Source: Bradyrhizobium centrolobii
GTDB lineage: Bacteria > Pseudomonadota > Alphaproteobacteria > Rhizobiales > Xanthobacteraceae
Direction: 5' to 3'
Length of the DNA: 64,000 nucleotides
Assembly (NCBI RefSeq): GCF_001641635.1
Contig: NZ_LUUB01000026.1
Span: forward strand, 42,899 to 106,898
Shown: one piece after another, positions 8,774-17,930 of the stretch
Position numbering within the stretch: the stretch's first letter is position 1
Layout of the letters: each line of letters begins with the position of its first letter
Translations under genes and position numbers: made by a program
Notes under the pieces: model-generated
Database searches by the model: none
Told to the model about the DNA's origin: nothing
What the model saw: the letters and a program-made list of their open reading frames with translations, nothing else

Positions 8774-10867
8774 ATGACGTTCGGTCGCCGCGCAGACCCG
8801 ACAAGTTCCGGATCGACCGGTGTCTCCGCGTCGTGGCAAGCTCAGAATTTGCCGGCCGGCGAGGCGCGCGCGACGGCCGCGTTCCTTGGCGGTGCACTCA
8901 CCGCCGCGGGCGTGCTCTCCTTTCTTCTGGAAAACGTCCGCCGCATTTTGACGCTCGCGCTCGCGATCTTCATGATCGGTGTTATCGTTCTGTTGGTGAT
9001 TCCGGTTCGATTTGCAGCGACCGCTCTGGTCGTTGTCGACCCCCGAGAGCAACGCGTGACCACGGACCAGGACGTCCTGCCGGGCATAGGGCAGGATGCG
9101 GCCGCGCTGCAGAGCCTGGTTGAAGTCGCCAAGTCCGACGGCTTTCTCCGGCCGCTGATCGAGCAGCTCAAGGTTCGAGATGATGAAGACATTTCCGCTG
9201 GTCAAACCGACACCACGCGCCTGCTCGAGAAATTCCGCAACCGTCTCGATATTTCCCGTCGCGGGCTCACTTATGTGATCGCCATACGGTTCACCTCGAA
9301 CCGCCCGGAGCGGGCTGCTTACTACGCCAATGCCGTGGCCGAAGCGTTCGTTGCCAACCAGAGCCGCATCCGCACCGAAGCGACTGACGAGGCGGCGGAC
9401 TGGCTCAGTGGCCGGCTCAAGACATTGAACGACCGATTGAGAGCTTCGGAGGATGCCGTTGCCGCATTCAAGCTCGAGCACAGGATCGTCAATGCCGGCA
9501 AGGACGCCACGACCCAGCAATTGCGCGTTACCGAGTTGTCGCAGCAAGTTGCCGCTGCTCGCGCCCGGACCGAGGAGGCAAGGGCCCGCTACGAGCAGGC
9601 GCAACGCGACCTGAAGGCGAACGTCGAGGGACCCGCCAAGCAGGACCTTTTGAACGTACTGCGGGCCCAGCGGTCGGCGCTCAACGATCAAATTGCGCAA
9701 AAGCGCGCGGTCTTCGGCGATCGCCATCCCGACCTCGTCATATCGTACAGCCAGTTGAGCGATCTCAACAGGCAGATCGAGTTGGAGCGGACGAAGGGCA
9801 TCGAGACTGCAAAGTCGGAATATGAGGCCCAACGCGATCAACAGAGGGCTCTGGAAGGCCAGATGAAGGCTGCTGAATCGCAGCTCCTGATCGACGGCCA
9901 GGCTCTCGTCCGGCTGCAGGAGCTGCAGCGCGACGCCGAGGCCAACAGAAATATCTACGAGCAGTTTCTCTCACGGTCCAAGACGACCAATGAGCAGCGC
10001 CTTCTGCAGAGTTCTCTGACCAAGATTGCGTCGCCTGCCATCCCGCCGCTTCGCTCGACCCTTCCGCCACTGCCGTTGCTGCTTGCCGCTCTCGCGATCG
10101 GCTCGCTGCTGACATCGACGGCGGTCGTTGCCGCCACGGGGCGGGGATCTGGCGAATCTGTTCAAGAGGTTCGCGATCCGGATCCGGCTGTGTCCCAGCC
10201 TGCGGTGTGGCCACGCCCGCCGGTGTGGGCCCGCATTCCCGATCTGGTGCCCGGAGACACCAGAAACATCTGGCAAAGCCCGCTGTCCGCGACGACTGAA
10301 CTTGATCTCAGTTCCCATCTGCGTCCCCTGCTTGACAGGCTGGAGAAGCTGCCGGCCCCTCGGGGCAAGGTCGCCCTGGTGATGTCGGTCGGCAAGGGGG
10401 CCGGCGGCAACACCGTCGCGCGGTCGCTGAACCGGTGGGCTGTGAGCAAGGGAGAACTGAGCGTCCTGATCCAGGTGCAACCGGACCTCGGCGGTGTCGA
10501 GGTCGTGCCGGCCAAGGGGCAGGTAGACGGCGCTACCACGGCGGGCTTTCGCAGCGTCAACGTGCTTCTCAGCGCGAGCAAGAGGCCCGAGCCGCTGCGC
10601 GCGGACGATATTCGTTCAGAGTTCGATCTGATTGTCGTCCATGCAACATCTCTTGCCTTGCAACCCGAGGCGATGGCGCTGGCCGCTCACGCCGATCTGG
10701 TCATCCTGGTGGTTCGCGAAGGCGCAGTCGATTCGGCTGCAATGCGCAGGGCAACAGCTGCGCTCTCCAGATTTGGCGGCGTGCCGACCGGCCTCGTGAT
10801 CAATCGTGTACCGGCGGGTTCGTCGGCTCCTCATCGTCAGGGCGAAGCATTGGGCTTGGTTGGTTGA
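8774..10867 (+). CDS. Wzz/GumC-type polysaccharide co-polymerase with a degenerate BY-kinase domain
   Basis: This inner-membrane protein of about 697 residues controls chain length and export in Wzx/Wzy polysaccharide assembly. TM1 is near residues 59-78 (ILTLALAIFMIGVIVLLVIP). A long periplasmic coiled-coil region follows, and a second membrane segment starts LPLLLAALAIGS near residue 430. The cytoplasmic C-terminal domain resembles a BY-kinase, but its motifs have decayed. Walker A is GKGAGGNT at 540-547, with Asn where Lys is required. Walker A' reads VLIQVQPD instead of VLLIDAD. Walker B reads LIVVHAT. The tail has no tyrosine cluster. It therefore probably acts as a structural or ATP-independent partner. 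Start: ATG 8774; TTG 8756 is also possible. It is convergent with the flippase gene. Confidence 0.85.
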   Translation: MTFGRRADPTSSGSTGVSASWQAQNLPAGEARATAAFLGGALTAAGVLSFLLENVRRILTLALAIFMIGVIVLLVIPVRFAATALVVVDPREQRVTTDQDVLPGIGQDAAALQSLVEVAKSDGFLRPLIEQLKVRDDEDISAGQTDTTRLLEKFRNRLDISRRGLTYVIAIRFTSNRPERAAYYANAVAEAFVANQSRIRTEATDEAADWLSGRLKTLNDRLRASEDAVAAFKLEHRIVNAGKDATTQQLRVTELSQQVAAARARTEEARARYEQAQRDLKANVEGPAKQDLLNVLRAQRSALNDQIAQKRAVFGDRHPDLVISYSQLSDLNRQIELERTKGIETAKSEYEAQRDQQRALEGQMKAAESQLLIDGQALVRLQELQRDAEANRNIYEQFLSRSKTTNEQRLLQSSLTKIASPAIPPLRSTLPPLPLLLAALAIGSLLTSTAVVAATGRGSGESVQEVRDPDPAVSQPAVWPRPPVWARIPDLVPGDTRNIWQSPLSATTELDLSSHLRPLLDRLEKLPAPRGKVALVMSVGKGAGGNTVARSLNRWAVSKGELSVLIQVQPDLGGVEVVPAKGQVDGATTAGFRSVNVLLSASKRPEPLRADDIRSEFDLIVVHATSLALQPEAMALAAHADLVILVVREGAVDSAAMRRATAALSRFGGVPTGLVINRVPAGSSAPHRQGEALGLVG

Positions 10868-10924
10868 TGGCCGTTCGGCAACGTGTTGCGGAGCCGTGCA
10901 ATCGCCGCCAATTGAAATCGGCGT

Positions 10925-12271
10925 CTAGTCGCCCGAGTCAGCGACACGGACCGCATAAGTGCCGCTTTTCGATGCCGAGAAGCGCGACAGCACTAGGATT
11001 GATGGATCGACTCCGGTTCGCCGGCGACACAGGATGTTGAGGGCGATGGTCGCGAGCGCCAGCGACGCTGTGGCCGAAATAGCTGCGCCAAGCACACCGA
11101 GCCAGGGAATTAGGACGAGAAATCCGACCAGCCGCATCGCCACGTTCGCTGCAACGACGGGAACGTACTGACGCTCATGGCCGGTCAGCTGCAATATCGC
11201 CGCAGCTGGACCGCCCGCCGCCTGAAAGGCCGTTCCGATCGCGAGCACGATCAGGACCCAGTGCTGCGCGGCGAAATGAGGCCCGAACAGGTTGAGAAGA
11301 TAGGGGGCGCCAACCCAGATAAGGACGAGCCCGCTCACCACGCAAAGCGCGGTCACCTCCGCCATGAGCTGCAACGTTCGCTCGAATTCCTGATGGTTCT
11401 TGCTGAAGTACAACGAGGGAAGGCGGCGCGCCCCGAAACTATACAGTGCGGCAGACAGCATGGCGAAGATGTTGGCCAGACGCGAGGCGGCAAAATAGAT
11501 TCCCGCGGTTGTCGGATCGAGCATCCAGTAGACCAGAATGACATCCAAGTACTGGTTTGCGGCCTCCAGGATAGACGCGACCCAGAAATGAAGCGCGCTC
11601 GATCTCCAACGGGACGTCTCGGAACGCGCCGACATGCTGCGCAAATTCGGCAGAGCTCGCGCAATCGCAATGATTTGCGCGACCAGGCCCACCGACATGG
11701 CGATCGTCATTACGGTGATCAATTCGGCGGGATCGAGTTGTCGATGACCGAACAACACGGCGAGCAGAAACAGGACGACGATGACCCGCCAAAAGAACTC
11801 CCTGTTTCCTTCTCCCATCAGAATGCTGACAAGCGAGCGGGCGATCTGGCTACCAAGCATCAGCCCGGCGTTCACGGCGGTGTAGGCCGACACCGCGAGT
11901 ATCAGCAGCCACCAATCGCCCCTCAAGTTCGCCACCAACGCGATTGCCGCAATTGCAATCAGCATCGCGACTGAGGAGATCTTCAGGCTTGATAGGAGCA
12001 CGCCTTTCGTGAGGTCGGGCTGATCTCCCACCTGATACTCGTTCAGGAATCGCACCAGAAGCATTTCTTGGCCGACCAGTCCCACAACCGATGCGATCTG
12101 GGCAACCGAAAGCCAGGTCGCAAAGATGCCAAACCCATCGGGCGACATGGTGCGTGCGGCCAGCGAGAACAATGCAAACGCAAGCGCGCCGCTGCCGACC
12201 TTCAGCAGGATGGTCCCGGCAACACCGCGCGTCACGTCACGCTGTATGAACTGGACAATGGATGCGATCAT
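10925..12271 (-). CDS. Polysaccharide flippase (Wzx/MOP superfamily)
   Basis: This 448-residue, very hydrophobic protein has about 12-14 predicted membrane helices, for example GSGALAFALFSLAARTMSP near the N-terminus, VIVVLFLLAVLFG, and VGFLVLIPWLGVLGAAIS near the C-terminus. The pattern GFGIFATWLSVAQIASVVGLVGQEMLLVRF at residues 46-75 is typical of lipopolysaccharide/polysaccharide flippases that move lipid-linked repeat units to the periplasm. The neighbouring co-polymerase and polymerase genes support this role. ATG 12271 is the start. The C-terminal 20 residues are soluble (SKSGTYAVRVADSGD). Confidence 0.85.
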   Translation of the reverse strand: MIASIVQFIQRDVTRGVAGTILLKVGSGALAFALFSLAARTMSPDGFGIFATWLSVAQIASVVGLVGQEMLLVRFLNEYQVGDQPDLTKGVLLSSLKISSVAMLIAIAAIALVANLRGDWWLLILAVSAYTAVNAGLMLGSQIARSLVSILMGEGNREFFWRVIVVLFLLAVLFGHRQLDPAELITVMTIAMSVGLVAQIIAIARALPNLRSMSARSETSRWRSSALHFWVASILEAANQYLDVILVYWMLDPTTAGIYFAASRLANIFAMLSAALYSFGARRLPSLYFSKNHQEFERTLQLMAEVTALCVVSGLVLIWVGAPYLLNLFGPHFAAQHWVLIVLAIGTAFQAAGGPAAAILQLTGHERQYVPVVAANVAMRLVGFLVLIPWLGVLGAAISATASLALATIALNILCRRRTGVDPSILVLSRFSASKSGTYAVRVADSGD

Positions 12272-12716
12272 GGAAGATACGGGACGACTCTCCCGCGAAG
12301 ATGCGCGTTGCGATAGCAGTGACAGCCTAGCATGCCAACAAACCGCGAGTGTTAATCGCGGCCTCCAATATTTTGTCGACCCCGGCCGACTTCGGCGTTA
12401 CGCCGGGTGCTCCACTGTGGAACACGATAGTCCCGGTTGTGTCAGATCGAGCAAAGGCCGGCTTTACCGAATGGCGGCGTAGCACCGCGTAGACGCTCGA
12501 AGAAAGCCGATATCAGCTGACCCACGGCCACCGCCGGGCTACCGGAGACCCGGTTTCAGCGCATCCCGAGCAAGGCGCGTGCCGGACATCGTCGGGCCTG
12601 GGCAGGCCGCAACCCATTAACCTCAATCTCCGGAAATGATCGCGTTTGCTCCTGCGATGCGACATCAGGCGAGAGAATTGCACGTGCAACCACCATTAAC
12701 CGTGGGAGCCTGGACC
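12272..12716. other. Divergent intergenic region between the flippase and the FAD oxidoreductase
   Basis: There is no convincing gene in these 445 bases; the frame that runs through to 12636 has poor coding character and no ribosome-binding site. TTAACC half-sites occur at 12617-12622 and 12696-12701, similar to those near the other polysaccharide genes. A small dyad CGGCGT-T-ACGCCG lies at 12393-12405. Both genes must be expressed from promoters in this stretch. Confidence 0.5.
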
Positions 12717-13940
12717 ATGACGACGAACAAAAGCGTGACCGAGCCGATCGCGGCAGCCGGGACTGCGACGATCGTTGCGGACATCGCTATCGTTGGCGGA
12801 GGCCTTGCGGGATCACTCGCGGCGGCTGTCCTTGCACGGGCAGGGCATCGCGTCGCCCTGATCGACAAACGCGCGGTCCATCCGGATGAGTTCCGGGTCG
12901 AAAAGATCGGTGGCCAGCAGCTGGACATGTTCCGCAGGCTGGGCTTCATCCGGGGTCTCGAGAGCGTCGCTTGTTCGTTTGATCGTGTGCTCAATATCAG
13001 GGACGGCAAGGTGGTCGATGTCAGCGTCGGTCAGGCTTACGGATTTCCCTATGCCAATCTCGTTGCCATGGCGCGCGGTCAGATACCCGATCCATCGAGT
13101 CTGATTGTCGACGAGGTCATCGCGGTAAGCTGCAGCGATGACGTTCAATATCTCGACCTCGCCTCCGGAAGGCGGCTGAACGCGCGCCTTGTCGTTCTGG
13201 CTACGGGCATGGCGGGAGCTCTCGGATACAAGCTGGGAATCAGGCGGCGCGTGCTGGCCGAGCGCCACTCGGTCTCGTTCGGCTTCACGATCGCCCGCCG
13301 CGATGGCGCGCCGTTCGATTTCAAGGCCCTGACCTGTTACGGCGAGCGGACTTCCGACGGCGTCGATTATCTCAGCCTGTTTCCCGTACCTGCAGGTATG
13401 CGGGCAAATCTCTTCATGTTTCGCGACCCGACCGATCCGGTCATGCGCGAGCTACGTCGCGACATGGCAGCGACGCTTCTGCGCCTGCTGCCGGGATTAC
13501 GCCCTTACCTCGGCGATTTCCACGTCACAGACCGGGTACAGAATTGGGTGATGGATCTGTCCGTCGTCGAGGGACACGTGCAGCCCGGCGTCGTGCTCAT
13601 CGGCGATGCGTTCCAGACCAACTGTCCTGCCGCAGGAACTGGCGTAGGCCGGCTGCTGGTGGACGTCGAGCGTCTTTGCACCGAGTATGCGCCGCGGTGG
13701 CTCATGACCGAGGGCATGAGCAAAGAGAAGATATCTCAGTTCTATTCCGATCGCGACAAGGTCGCGGCAGACCAACGGTCATTGAAAATGGCGCGCTTCC
13801 GCCAGGCCCTGACGTCCCGCAACGATATTGGCTGGGATGCGCGGCGGCGGCTACACTTCCTGCGGCGCAATATCACCCACCGAGTGGATCAAATGCGGCC
13901 AGGCTGGCTCTCGCGTTTCCGCAGCGCGCTGCGGGCCTGA
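12717..13940 (+). CDS. FAD-dependent oxidoreductase (PHBH-like fold)
   Basis: This 407-residue flavoprotein starts with a Rossmann dinucleotide-binding motif, ADIAIVGGGLAGSLAAAVL, near residues 22-40. The acidic strand end ALIDKRAVHPDEFRVEKIGG follows, and the second FAD motif VLIGDAFQTNCPAAGTGVGR lies near residues 300-320. This is the layout of group A flavin monooxygenases and related reductases. The substrate is unknown; its place in a polysaccharide locus suggests a lipid or sugar intermediate. I chose ATG 12717, preceded by GGGAG; a longer frame from 12636 would add 27 unlikely residues. It is convergent with the acetyltransferase gene. Confidence 0.8.
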   Translation: MTTNKSVTEPIAAAGTATIVADIAIVGGGLAGSLAAAVLARAGHRVALIDKRAVHPDEFRVEKIGGQQLDMFRRLGFIRGLESVACSFDRVLNIRDGKVVDVSVGQAYGFPYANLVAMARGQIPDPSSLIVDEVIAVSCSDDVQYLDLASGRRLNARLVVLATGMAGALGYKLGIRRRVLAERHSVSFGFTIARRDGAPFDFKALTCYGERTSDGVDYLSLFPVPAGMRANLFMFRDPTDPVMRELRRDMAATLLRLLPGLRPYLGDFHVTDRVQNWVMDLSVVEGHVQPGVVLIGDAFQTNCPAAGTGVGRLLVDVERLCTEYAPRWLMTEGMSKEKISQFYSDRDKVAADQRSLKMARFRQALTSRNDIGWDARRRLHFLRRNITHRVDQMRPGWLSRFRSALRA

Positions 13941-13970
13941 GCGCTGCGCCCGTCGACGCCGGCCCGCCGG

Positions 13971-15107
13971 TCAGCGCGTGGGAGTTGAGGTGCGGGTCGG
14001 CAGGAGCCTGAACTCCGACATCCGCTTGGCCGCCAGTTTGAGCCAGGGGGCTTGCCTCACTGCGAACAAAGCCATGGCGCCTGCGGTGCTGCCGGCTTGC
14101 GTAACCGTCCACATCGGCGAAGGCTGCCCGCCGAACAATTTCTTGTATGGCTCGTCACCAATGGTGAAGTCGAGCATCTGATCCCCGCGCTCGATACAAT
14201 CCTTGGCGACCTGCTCGAACATCAGCGCGCCGAGGGATTGGCTCTTGTACCCGGCAATGTCGAAGGCGCTCATGATGATGAGGAAGCTGCCCTGATGGCA
14301 CAGTCCCAGCACGGCGGCGATCACGTTGCCGTCCATCTTCATGGCATAGAGCCGGACAAAGGAGCCGAGACCGCGGAGCGCTACATCAGAATAGAAGCCG
14401 TAGTACTTGGGACGCTGGAGCAGATCGCCGTCGCCTTGTGCCTGAAACCGAGGGCCGCGAAATTTCCTCATCATCTCCATCGTGCCGAGGACGGAGGCGC
14501 TGTCGTCGCAGCATGAAAAGCTCAGCGTGCCCTTCTTCCGGAGTTGGCGATATTTCTTTGCGAGCTCCTTTTGATAGGAGCGATCTAACGCACTGGCCCG
14601 CCATTGCTCGAACGGAGCGACGAGAACGGTCGAGTAGGCATTCGTGTCCATCGATGCCCGGCGGGGCGCTCCCAGGAGGTTCTCGACCGGAAGCCGTCCG
14701 TCCGGCAGCTTGGTCATTCGGAGCAGATCGAAAGGTCGGACGAGGCGCCTAATCTCCTCGCACGCACTCTCGTCATCGAGCAGATCGGAAAACACTTTCG
14801 GACTGCAGACCGGCGCCAAATAGTCGGATACGCGGAGGTCAGCGAATTCGACGGTCCGTATCGGACCACGCCGAACCCTGAGCAAGGGCAGCACCATTGC
14901 AAGCGCGCCCGTTGTTCGGTGGCGGACCACGATAACCAGCCGTTTCGCCCCCGCATGGGAAGCGAGCTTGGTGTAAAGGCTGTCCAGCCAGAGCGGATGC
15001 TGGAATGCGGTCGCGGCCGAGTTATCGAACAGCTCTGTGTATTCCAGAGACAGAAAGTCGAACGCGTGATCGATGGCAACATCGAACGTGTCGCTACTTT
15101 TGTTCAT
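13971..15107 (-). CDS. CelD/FemAB-like acetyltransferase (BioF2-like GNAT)
   Basis: This 378-residue soluble protein belongs to the GNAT-like CelD/BioF2 group often found in cellulose and exopolysaccharide loci. The N-terminal half has AFQHPLWLDSLYT and a strand-rich VIVVRHRTTGALAMVLPLL. The C-terminal acyltransferase half shows SYQKELAKKYRQLRKKG, a typical FemAB-like basic helix, then VRLYAMKMDGNVIAAVLGL and DFTIGDEPYKKLFG near residues 300-330. The probable role is transfer of an acyl or amino-acyl group to a polysaccharide precursor, inferred from the family. The 3' end faces the FAD oxidoreductase; the 5' end is divergent from the polymerase gene. Confidence 0.75.
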   Translation of the reverse strand: MNKSSDTFDVAIDHAFDFLSLEYTELFDNSAATAFQHPLWLDSLYTKLASHAGAKRLVIVVRHRTTGALAMVLPLLRVRRGPIRTVEFADLRVSDYLAPVCSPKVFSDLLDDESACEEIRRLVRPFDLLRMTKLPDGRLPVENLLGAPRRASMDTNAYSTVLVAPFEQWRASALDRSYQKELAKKYRQLRKKGTLSFSCCDDSASVLGTMEMMRKFRGPRFQAQGDGDLLQRPKYYGFYSDVALRGLGSFVRLYAMKMDGNVIAAVLGLCHQGSFLIIMSAFDIAGYKSQSLGALMFEQVAKDCIERGDQMLDFTIGDEPYKKLFGGQPSPMWTVTQAGSTAGAMALFAVRQAPWLKLAAKRMSEFRLLPTRTSTPTR

Positions 15108-15459
15108 ACGAGACCAAAGAAACCAGATAACTTGGGAAACGCTGATCGAGCCGAATCTGCGCCTCTATAGCAGGGTAGGGCCGGGCCAAACACCGGCAGG
15201 GTTCGATCTATATTAATGCATTGAGCCAAGTTCGCCCATCGTCACACACCGGCACCAAGTCTGGTGATGTTTTCCACGCGGGGTCCAGACCCGGCGGCAG
15301 CTTGCTCTGGCAGGCACTTCGTTCGGGATTGCACCGCATTTCGTGTCGTTAACGAATTCTTAAATCCCGCGGTCGCGTGGGCTTGGCGGATCTGAGGTCA
15401 ACGCGGGTGGCCCAACCCGCGATAGCAAATATTTAACCGCGCTTAAGGAAGGTCATTCC
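15108..15459. other. Divergent promoter region with CtrA-like box
   Basis: I see no gene in these 352 bases. They separate the acetyltransferase from the polymerase gene. An AT-rich tract (TCTATATTAATGCATTGAG) is at about 15208-15226. The CtrA-like site at 15349-15363 and a second, N6-spaced TTAA pair (15433-15446) lie close to the polymerase start. Confidence 0.5.
15349..15363 (+). promoter_or_regulatory. Perfect TTAA-N7-TTAA CtrA-like box upstream of the polymerase gene
   Basis: TTAA (15349-15352), CGAATTC, TTAA (15360-15363) matches the CtrA consensus core exactly. It is 97 bases upstream of the polymerase ATG at 15460. A related TTAA-N6-TTAA pair lies at 15433-15446, overlapping the region just before the ribosome-binding site. 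Confidence 0.5.
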
Positions 15460-16755
15460 ATGGCCAGCCTACAGACTCAGGTGGATTCCGGGGCACTCGA
15501 GAGCGCGATCTGGAAAACGCGCAGCGTTGGCGTGGAGAAGATTGCCAGGGCCGCAATCAGCTGTTCGATCACCATCAATGTGGTTGCATCGATGGGCACC
15601 TTCAACACCGCGCTGCTGCCGGCGGAGATGACCTTTCTGCAACAGGCCGTTGCGCTCCTGATGTGGAGCGTTCTTATCTATGCAAGTGCATTCGTGCGCC
15701 CGCGTCTGCGGCTGGAATTCAACCCCGATTTGATCGCGCTGGTCGCATTTTACACTCTCGCCGCTATCTCCGTCTTGTGGACCAGCATGAGCGCCGCAGC
15801 GATCATGAAGAGCGCGGCGCTTGCCGTCACGACCTTTGGTGCATTCTGTCTTATCACGCGTATCGACGTGGACGAGATTGTGAGGTCGACGGCCCTGGGG
15901 CTTTTTATATTGGTCGCCGCGTCGGCTTTCTGCGCGCTCTTCGTGCCCGATATCGGGATAGATCACAGCTGGATGCATAATGGTCAGTGGCAGGGCGTCT
16001 ATGAATCGAAGCAGACACTTGGCTTCGTCGGCGCGTATTTGATGTTTTTTGCCTGCTATCGGAAGATGACGGGCCAGGGATGGGCGGCCTTCCTCGTTAC
16101 ATTCCTGCTCGCGTCAACGTGCGTTATGGCGTCGGAGTCGCGAGGCGCCGGCGCTGTTGCGCTGGCTGCCTGTGCACTGCTTCTTACCTCGCTGTGGTCG
16201 GTCAACTGCATGAGACTCTATGCGGTTTTGCCATTCGTCATGTGCATCCTGGCCGGCTTCCTGATCCTCTATTTCTATTCGACGGGATATGACGCCATCC
16301 ATATCGGTCACTCGACCATCGACTTTACCGAGAGGACCTTCATCTGGCAGTACGCGATAAGCCATTTCGACGATGCGCCGCTGCTGGGCTTCGGAATCAA
16401 CGGATTTTGGACAGTTCCGTCGATCTATGATTATTTCGAGCAGAACCACGGCTGGGTGCTTGATAACTATCACAGCGGCTACATCGCGATCCTGATGGAA
16501 ACGGGGTTTCTGGGCTACGTGCTTTTCGCCGCGAGCGTCATTCTGTTCTCGAACAAGGTTCTCCATCTGATTTCCGCCCAGTCGATCAATCGATCGCACT
16601 GCGCCCTCATCATAGGATTTGTCGTCCTCAGCTTTCAGACCAATTTTACGGAGACGATGTTTCTGCGTTCGACGATGTTTACGTCGGTGCTTCTGGCGGC
16701 ATTTTTCTTCGCGACGTGCAGGCCGGTCCCGCAGAGAAATTTGCAGCCTTTATGA
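15460..16755 (+). CDS. O-antigen ligase/polymerase family protein (Wzy/ExoQ-like)
   Basis: This 431-residue integral membrane protein polymerises or ligates lipid-linked polysaccharide repeat units at the periplasmic face. About 10-12 hydrophobic segments are visible (for example ALLMWSVLIYASAF, ALGLFILVAASAFCALF, LPFVMCILAGFLILYFY). The family's large periplasmic loop follows, with RTFIWQYAISHF, LLGFGINGFW and NYHSGYIAILMETGFLGY near residues 285-350. The conserved Arg and His of the Wzy_C region are present in these segments. The start ATG follows AAGGAAGG. Its stop overlaps the ATG of the glycoside hydrolase gene (ATGA at 16752), so the two are translationally coupled. Confidence 0.87.
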   Translation: MASLQTQVDSGALESAIWKTRSVGVEKIARAAISCSITINVVASMGTFNTALLPAEMTFLQQAVALLMWSVLIYASAFVRPRLRLEFNPDLIALVAFYTLAAISVLWTSMSAAAIMKSAALAVTTFGAFCLITRIDVDEIVRSTALGLFILVAASAFCALFVPDIGIDHSWMHNGQWQGVYESKQTLGFVGAYLMFFACYRKMTGQGWAAFLVTFLLASTCVMASESRGAGAVALAACALLLTSLWSVNCMRLYAVLPFVMCILAGFLILYFYSTGYDAIHIGHSTIDFTERTFIWQYAISHFDDAPLLGFGINGFWTVPSIYDYFEQNHGWVLDNYHSGYIAILMETGFLGYVLFAASVILFSNKVLHLISAQSINRSHCALIIGFVVLSFQTNFTETMFLRSTMFTSVLLAAFFFATCRPVPQRNLQPL

Positions 16756-17792
16756 GTGGAAGCAAGATGACAGCCATCCGTGCTCGTTGGCCGAGAGGCT
16801 TCAATCTTGCGGCGACGGTATTTTTCCTTGCAGCACTATTCTCCCAGGCCCGAGGGGGCGAGCAGACCGCTTCCCGTGACGCGGCGAGATTGGGGCGCGG
16901 CATTAACATTCTCGGCTACGATGGAATCTGGGAAGGCGGGCAGAACGCACCATTTCGTCTGGACAATCTGACTGCAATCAAAAGGGCTGAGTTCTCGCAC
17001 GTCAGAATCAATTTCTTCGGCTTCAAGTATATGGATTCCGGGAATGTTCTGGATGAGATTGTCCTGAGGCGACTTGATGCTGTCATCGAAGAAGTTCTCG
17101 CGAGAAACCTCATCCCCATCGTGGACGAGCATGATACCCATGTTTGCCAGCGCGACGCTTCCGGATGCGCTGAGAAGCTCAGGGCGTTCTGGAGGCAGAT
17201 CGCTGAGCGCTATGCCGGGAAATATCCCGCGCTTGTCTTTGAGGTCTTGAATGAGCCTGGGGGACAAATGACGTCCGCCAGCTGGAATTCACTTCTCAAT
17301 GAATGTCTTGGGATCATCCGCCTCACCAACCCCGGACGGACGGTAATTGCCGCCGTTCTCAATACAGATGATATTCCTGTAGACGAACTGGTTTTGCCGG
17401 CCGACGACAGGAACCTTGTCGTCACGTTTCATTATTACGCGCCCATACGATTCACTCATCAAGGCGCACCGTGGTCTCCAACGTTTTCGAGGATCGGGCC
17501 GCTGGATTGGGGTACTCCGGCCGACGAGGCGAAGGTTACCGCGGATTTCAAGAAGATGAGTCTTTGGGCCGAGAGAGAAAGGCGCCCCATTTATCTCGGT
17601 GAGTTCGGGGTGTATGAGCGTGCTCCATCCGACAGTCGCGTGAGATACCTATCGTTCGTGGCGAGAAATGCCGACCGATTGGGCTGGGCGTGGGCCTACT
17701 GGCAGTTCGACCATGATTTCGCTGCTTTCGATAGTGCGCGTCAAACCTGGAATCCGGACATCTTGCGTGCCCTGATCCCGTCGGCGCATTGA
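16752..17792 (+). CDS. GH5-family glycoside hydrolase, secreted
   Basis: This 346-residue secreted beta-glycanase (cellulase family) probably trims or edits the polysaccharide made by this locus. An N-terminal signal-like helix (GFNLAATVFFLAALFSQARGG) is followed by the (beta/alpha)8 domain. The acid/base is Glu168 in VLNEPGG, and the nucleophile is Glu284 in YLGEFGVYE. Other family markers are GRGINILGYDG, VRINFFGFK and VVTFHYYAP (His/Tyr substrate contacts). ATG 16752 overlaps the polymerase stop; ATG 16767, after GGAAG, is an alternative that would lose five residues. Hydrolases of this type are common parts of exopolysaccharide operons. Confidence 0.88.
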   Translation: MSGSKMTAIRARWPRGFNLAATVFFLAALFSQARGGEQTASRDAARLGRGINILGYDGIWEGGQNAPFRLDNLTAIKRAEFSHVRINFFGFKYMDSGNVLDEIVLRRLDAVIEEVLARNLIPIVDEHDTHVCQRDASGCAEKLRAFWRQIAERYAGKYPALVFEVLNEPGGQMTSASWNSLLNECLGIIRLTNPGRTVIAAVLNTDDIPVDELVLPADDRNLVVTFHYYAPIRFTHQGAPWSPTFSRIGPLDWGTPADEAKVTADFKKMSLWAERERRPIYLGEFGVYERAPSDSRVRYLSFVARNADRLGWAWAYWQFDHDFAAFDSARQTWNPDILRALIPSAH

Positions 17793-17816
17793 AGCGCAAC
17801 GAAATTCTCCAAAAGC

Positions 17817-17930
17817 CCAGCCGGCATCGATCGCATGCCGCCGCGCCTTGGTGAGCACTCGCTCGAAGTCCTGCGCAAAGCGGGCCTGAGTGAGGCCGAA
17901 ACCAAGGCGTTTGTCAAAGCAAGGCGATCG
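17817..17930 (+). pseudogene. C-terminal remnant of a CaiB/BaiF CoA-transferase
   Basis: The short open frame reads MPPRLGEHSLEVLRKAGLSEAETKAFVKA. This is the typical C-terminal end of CaiB/BaiF family CoA-transferases, which end in a PPxLGEHTxEVL and LGLSxAEI pattern. The remaining 370 or so residues of the family are absent upstream, because the GH5 gene ends at 17792. After about 17930 the frame loses family resemblance. It is best read as the left-over tail of a deleted gene. The rest of 17793-18171 holds no other recognisable feature apart from the region before the mfd-like start. Confidence 0.65.
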
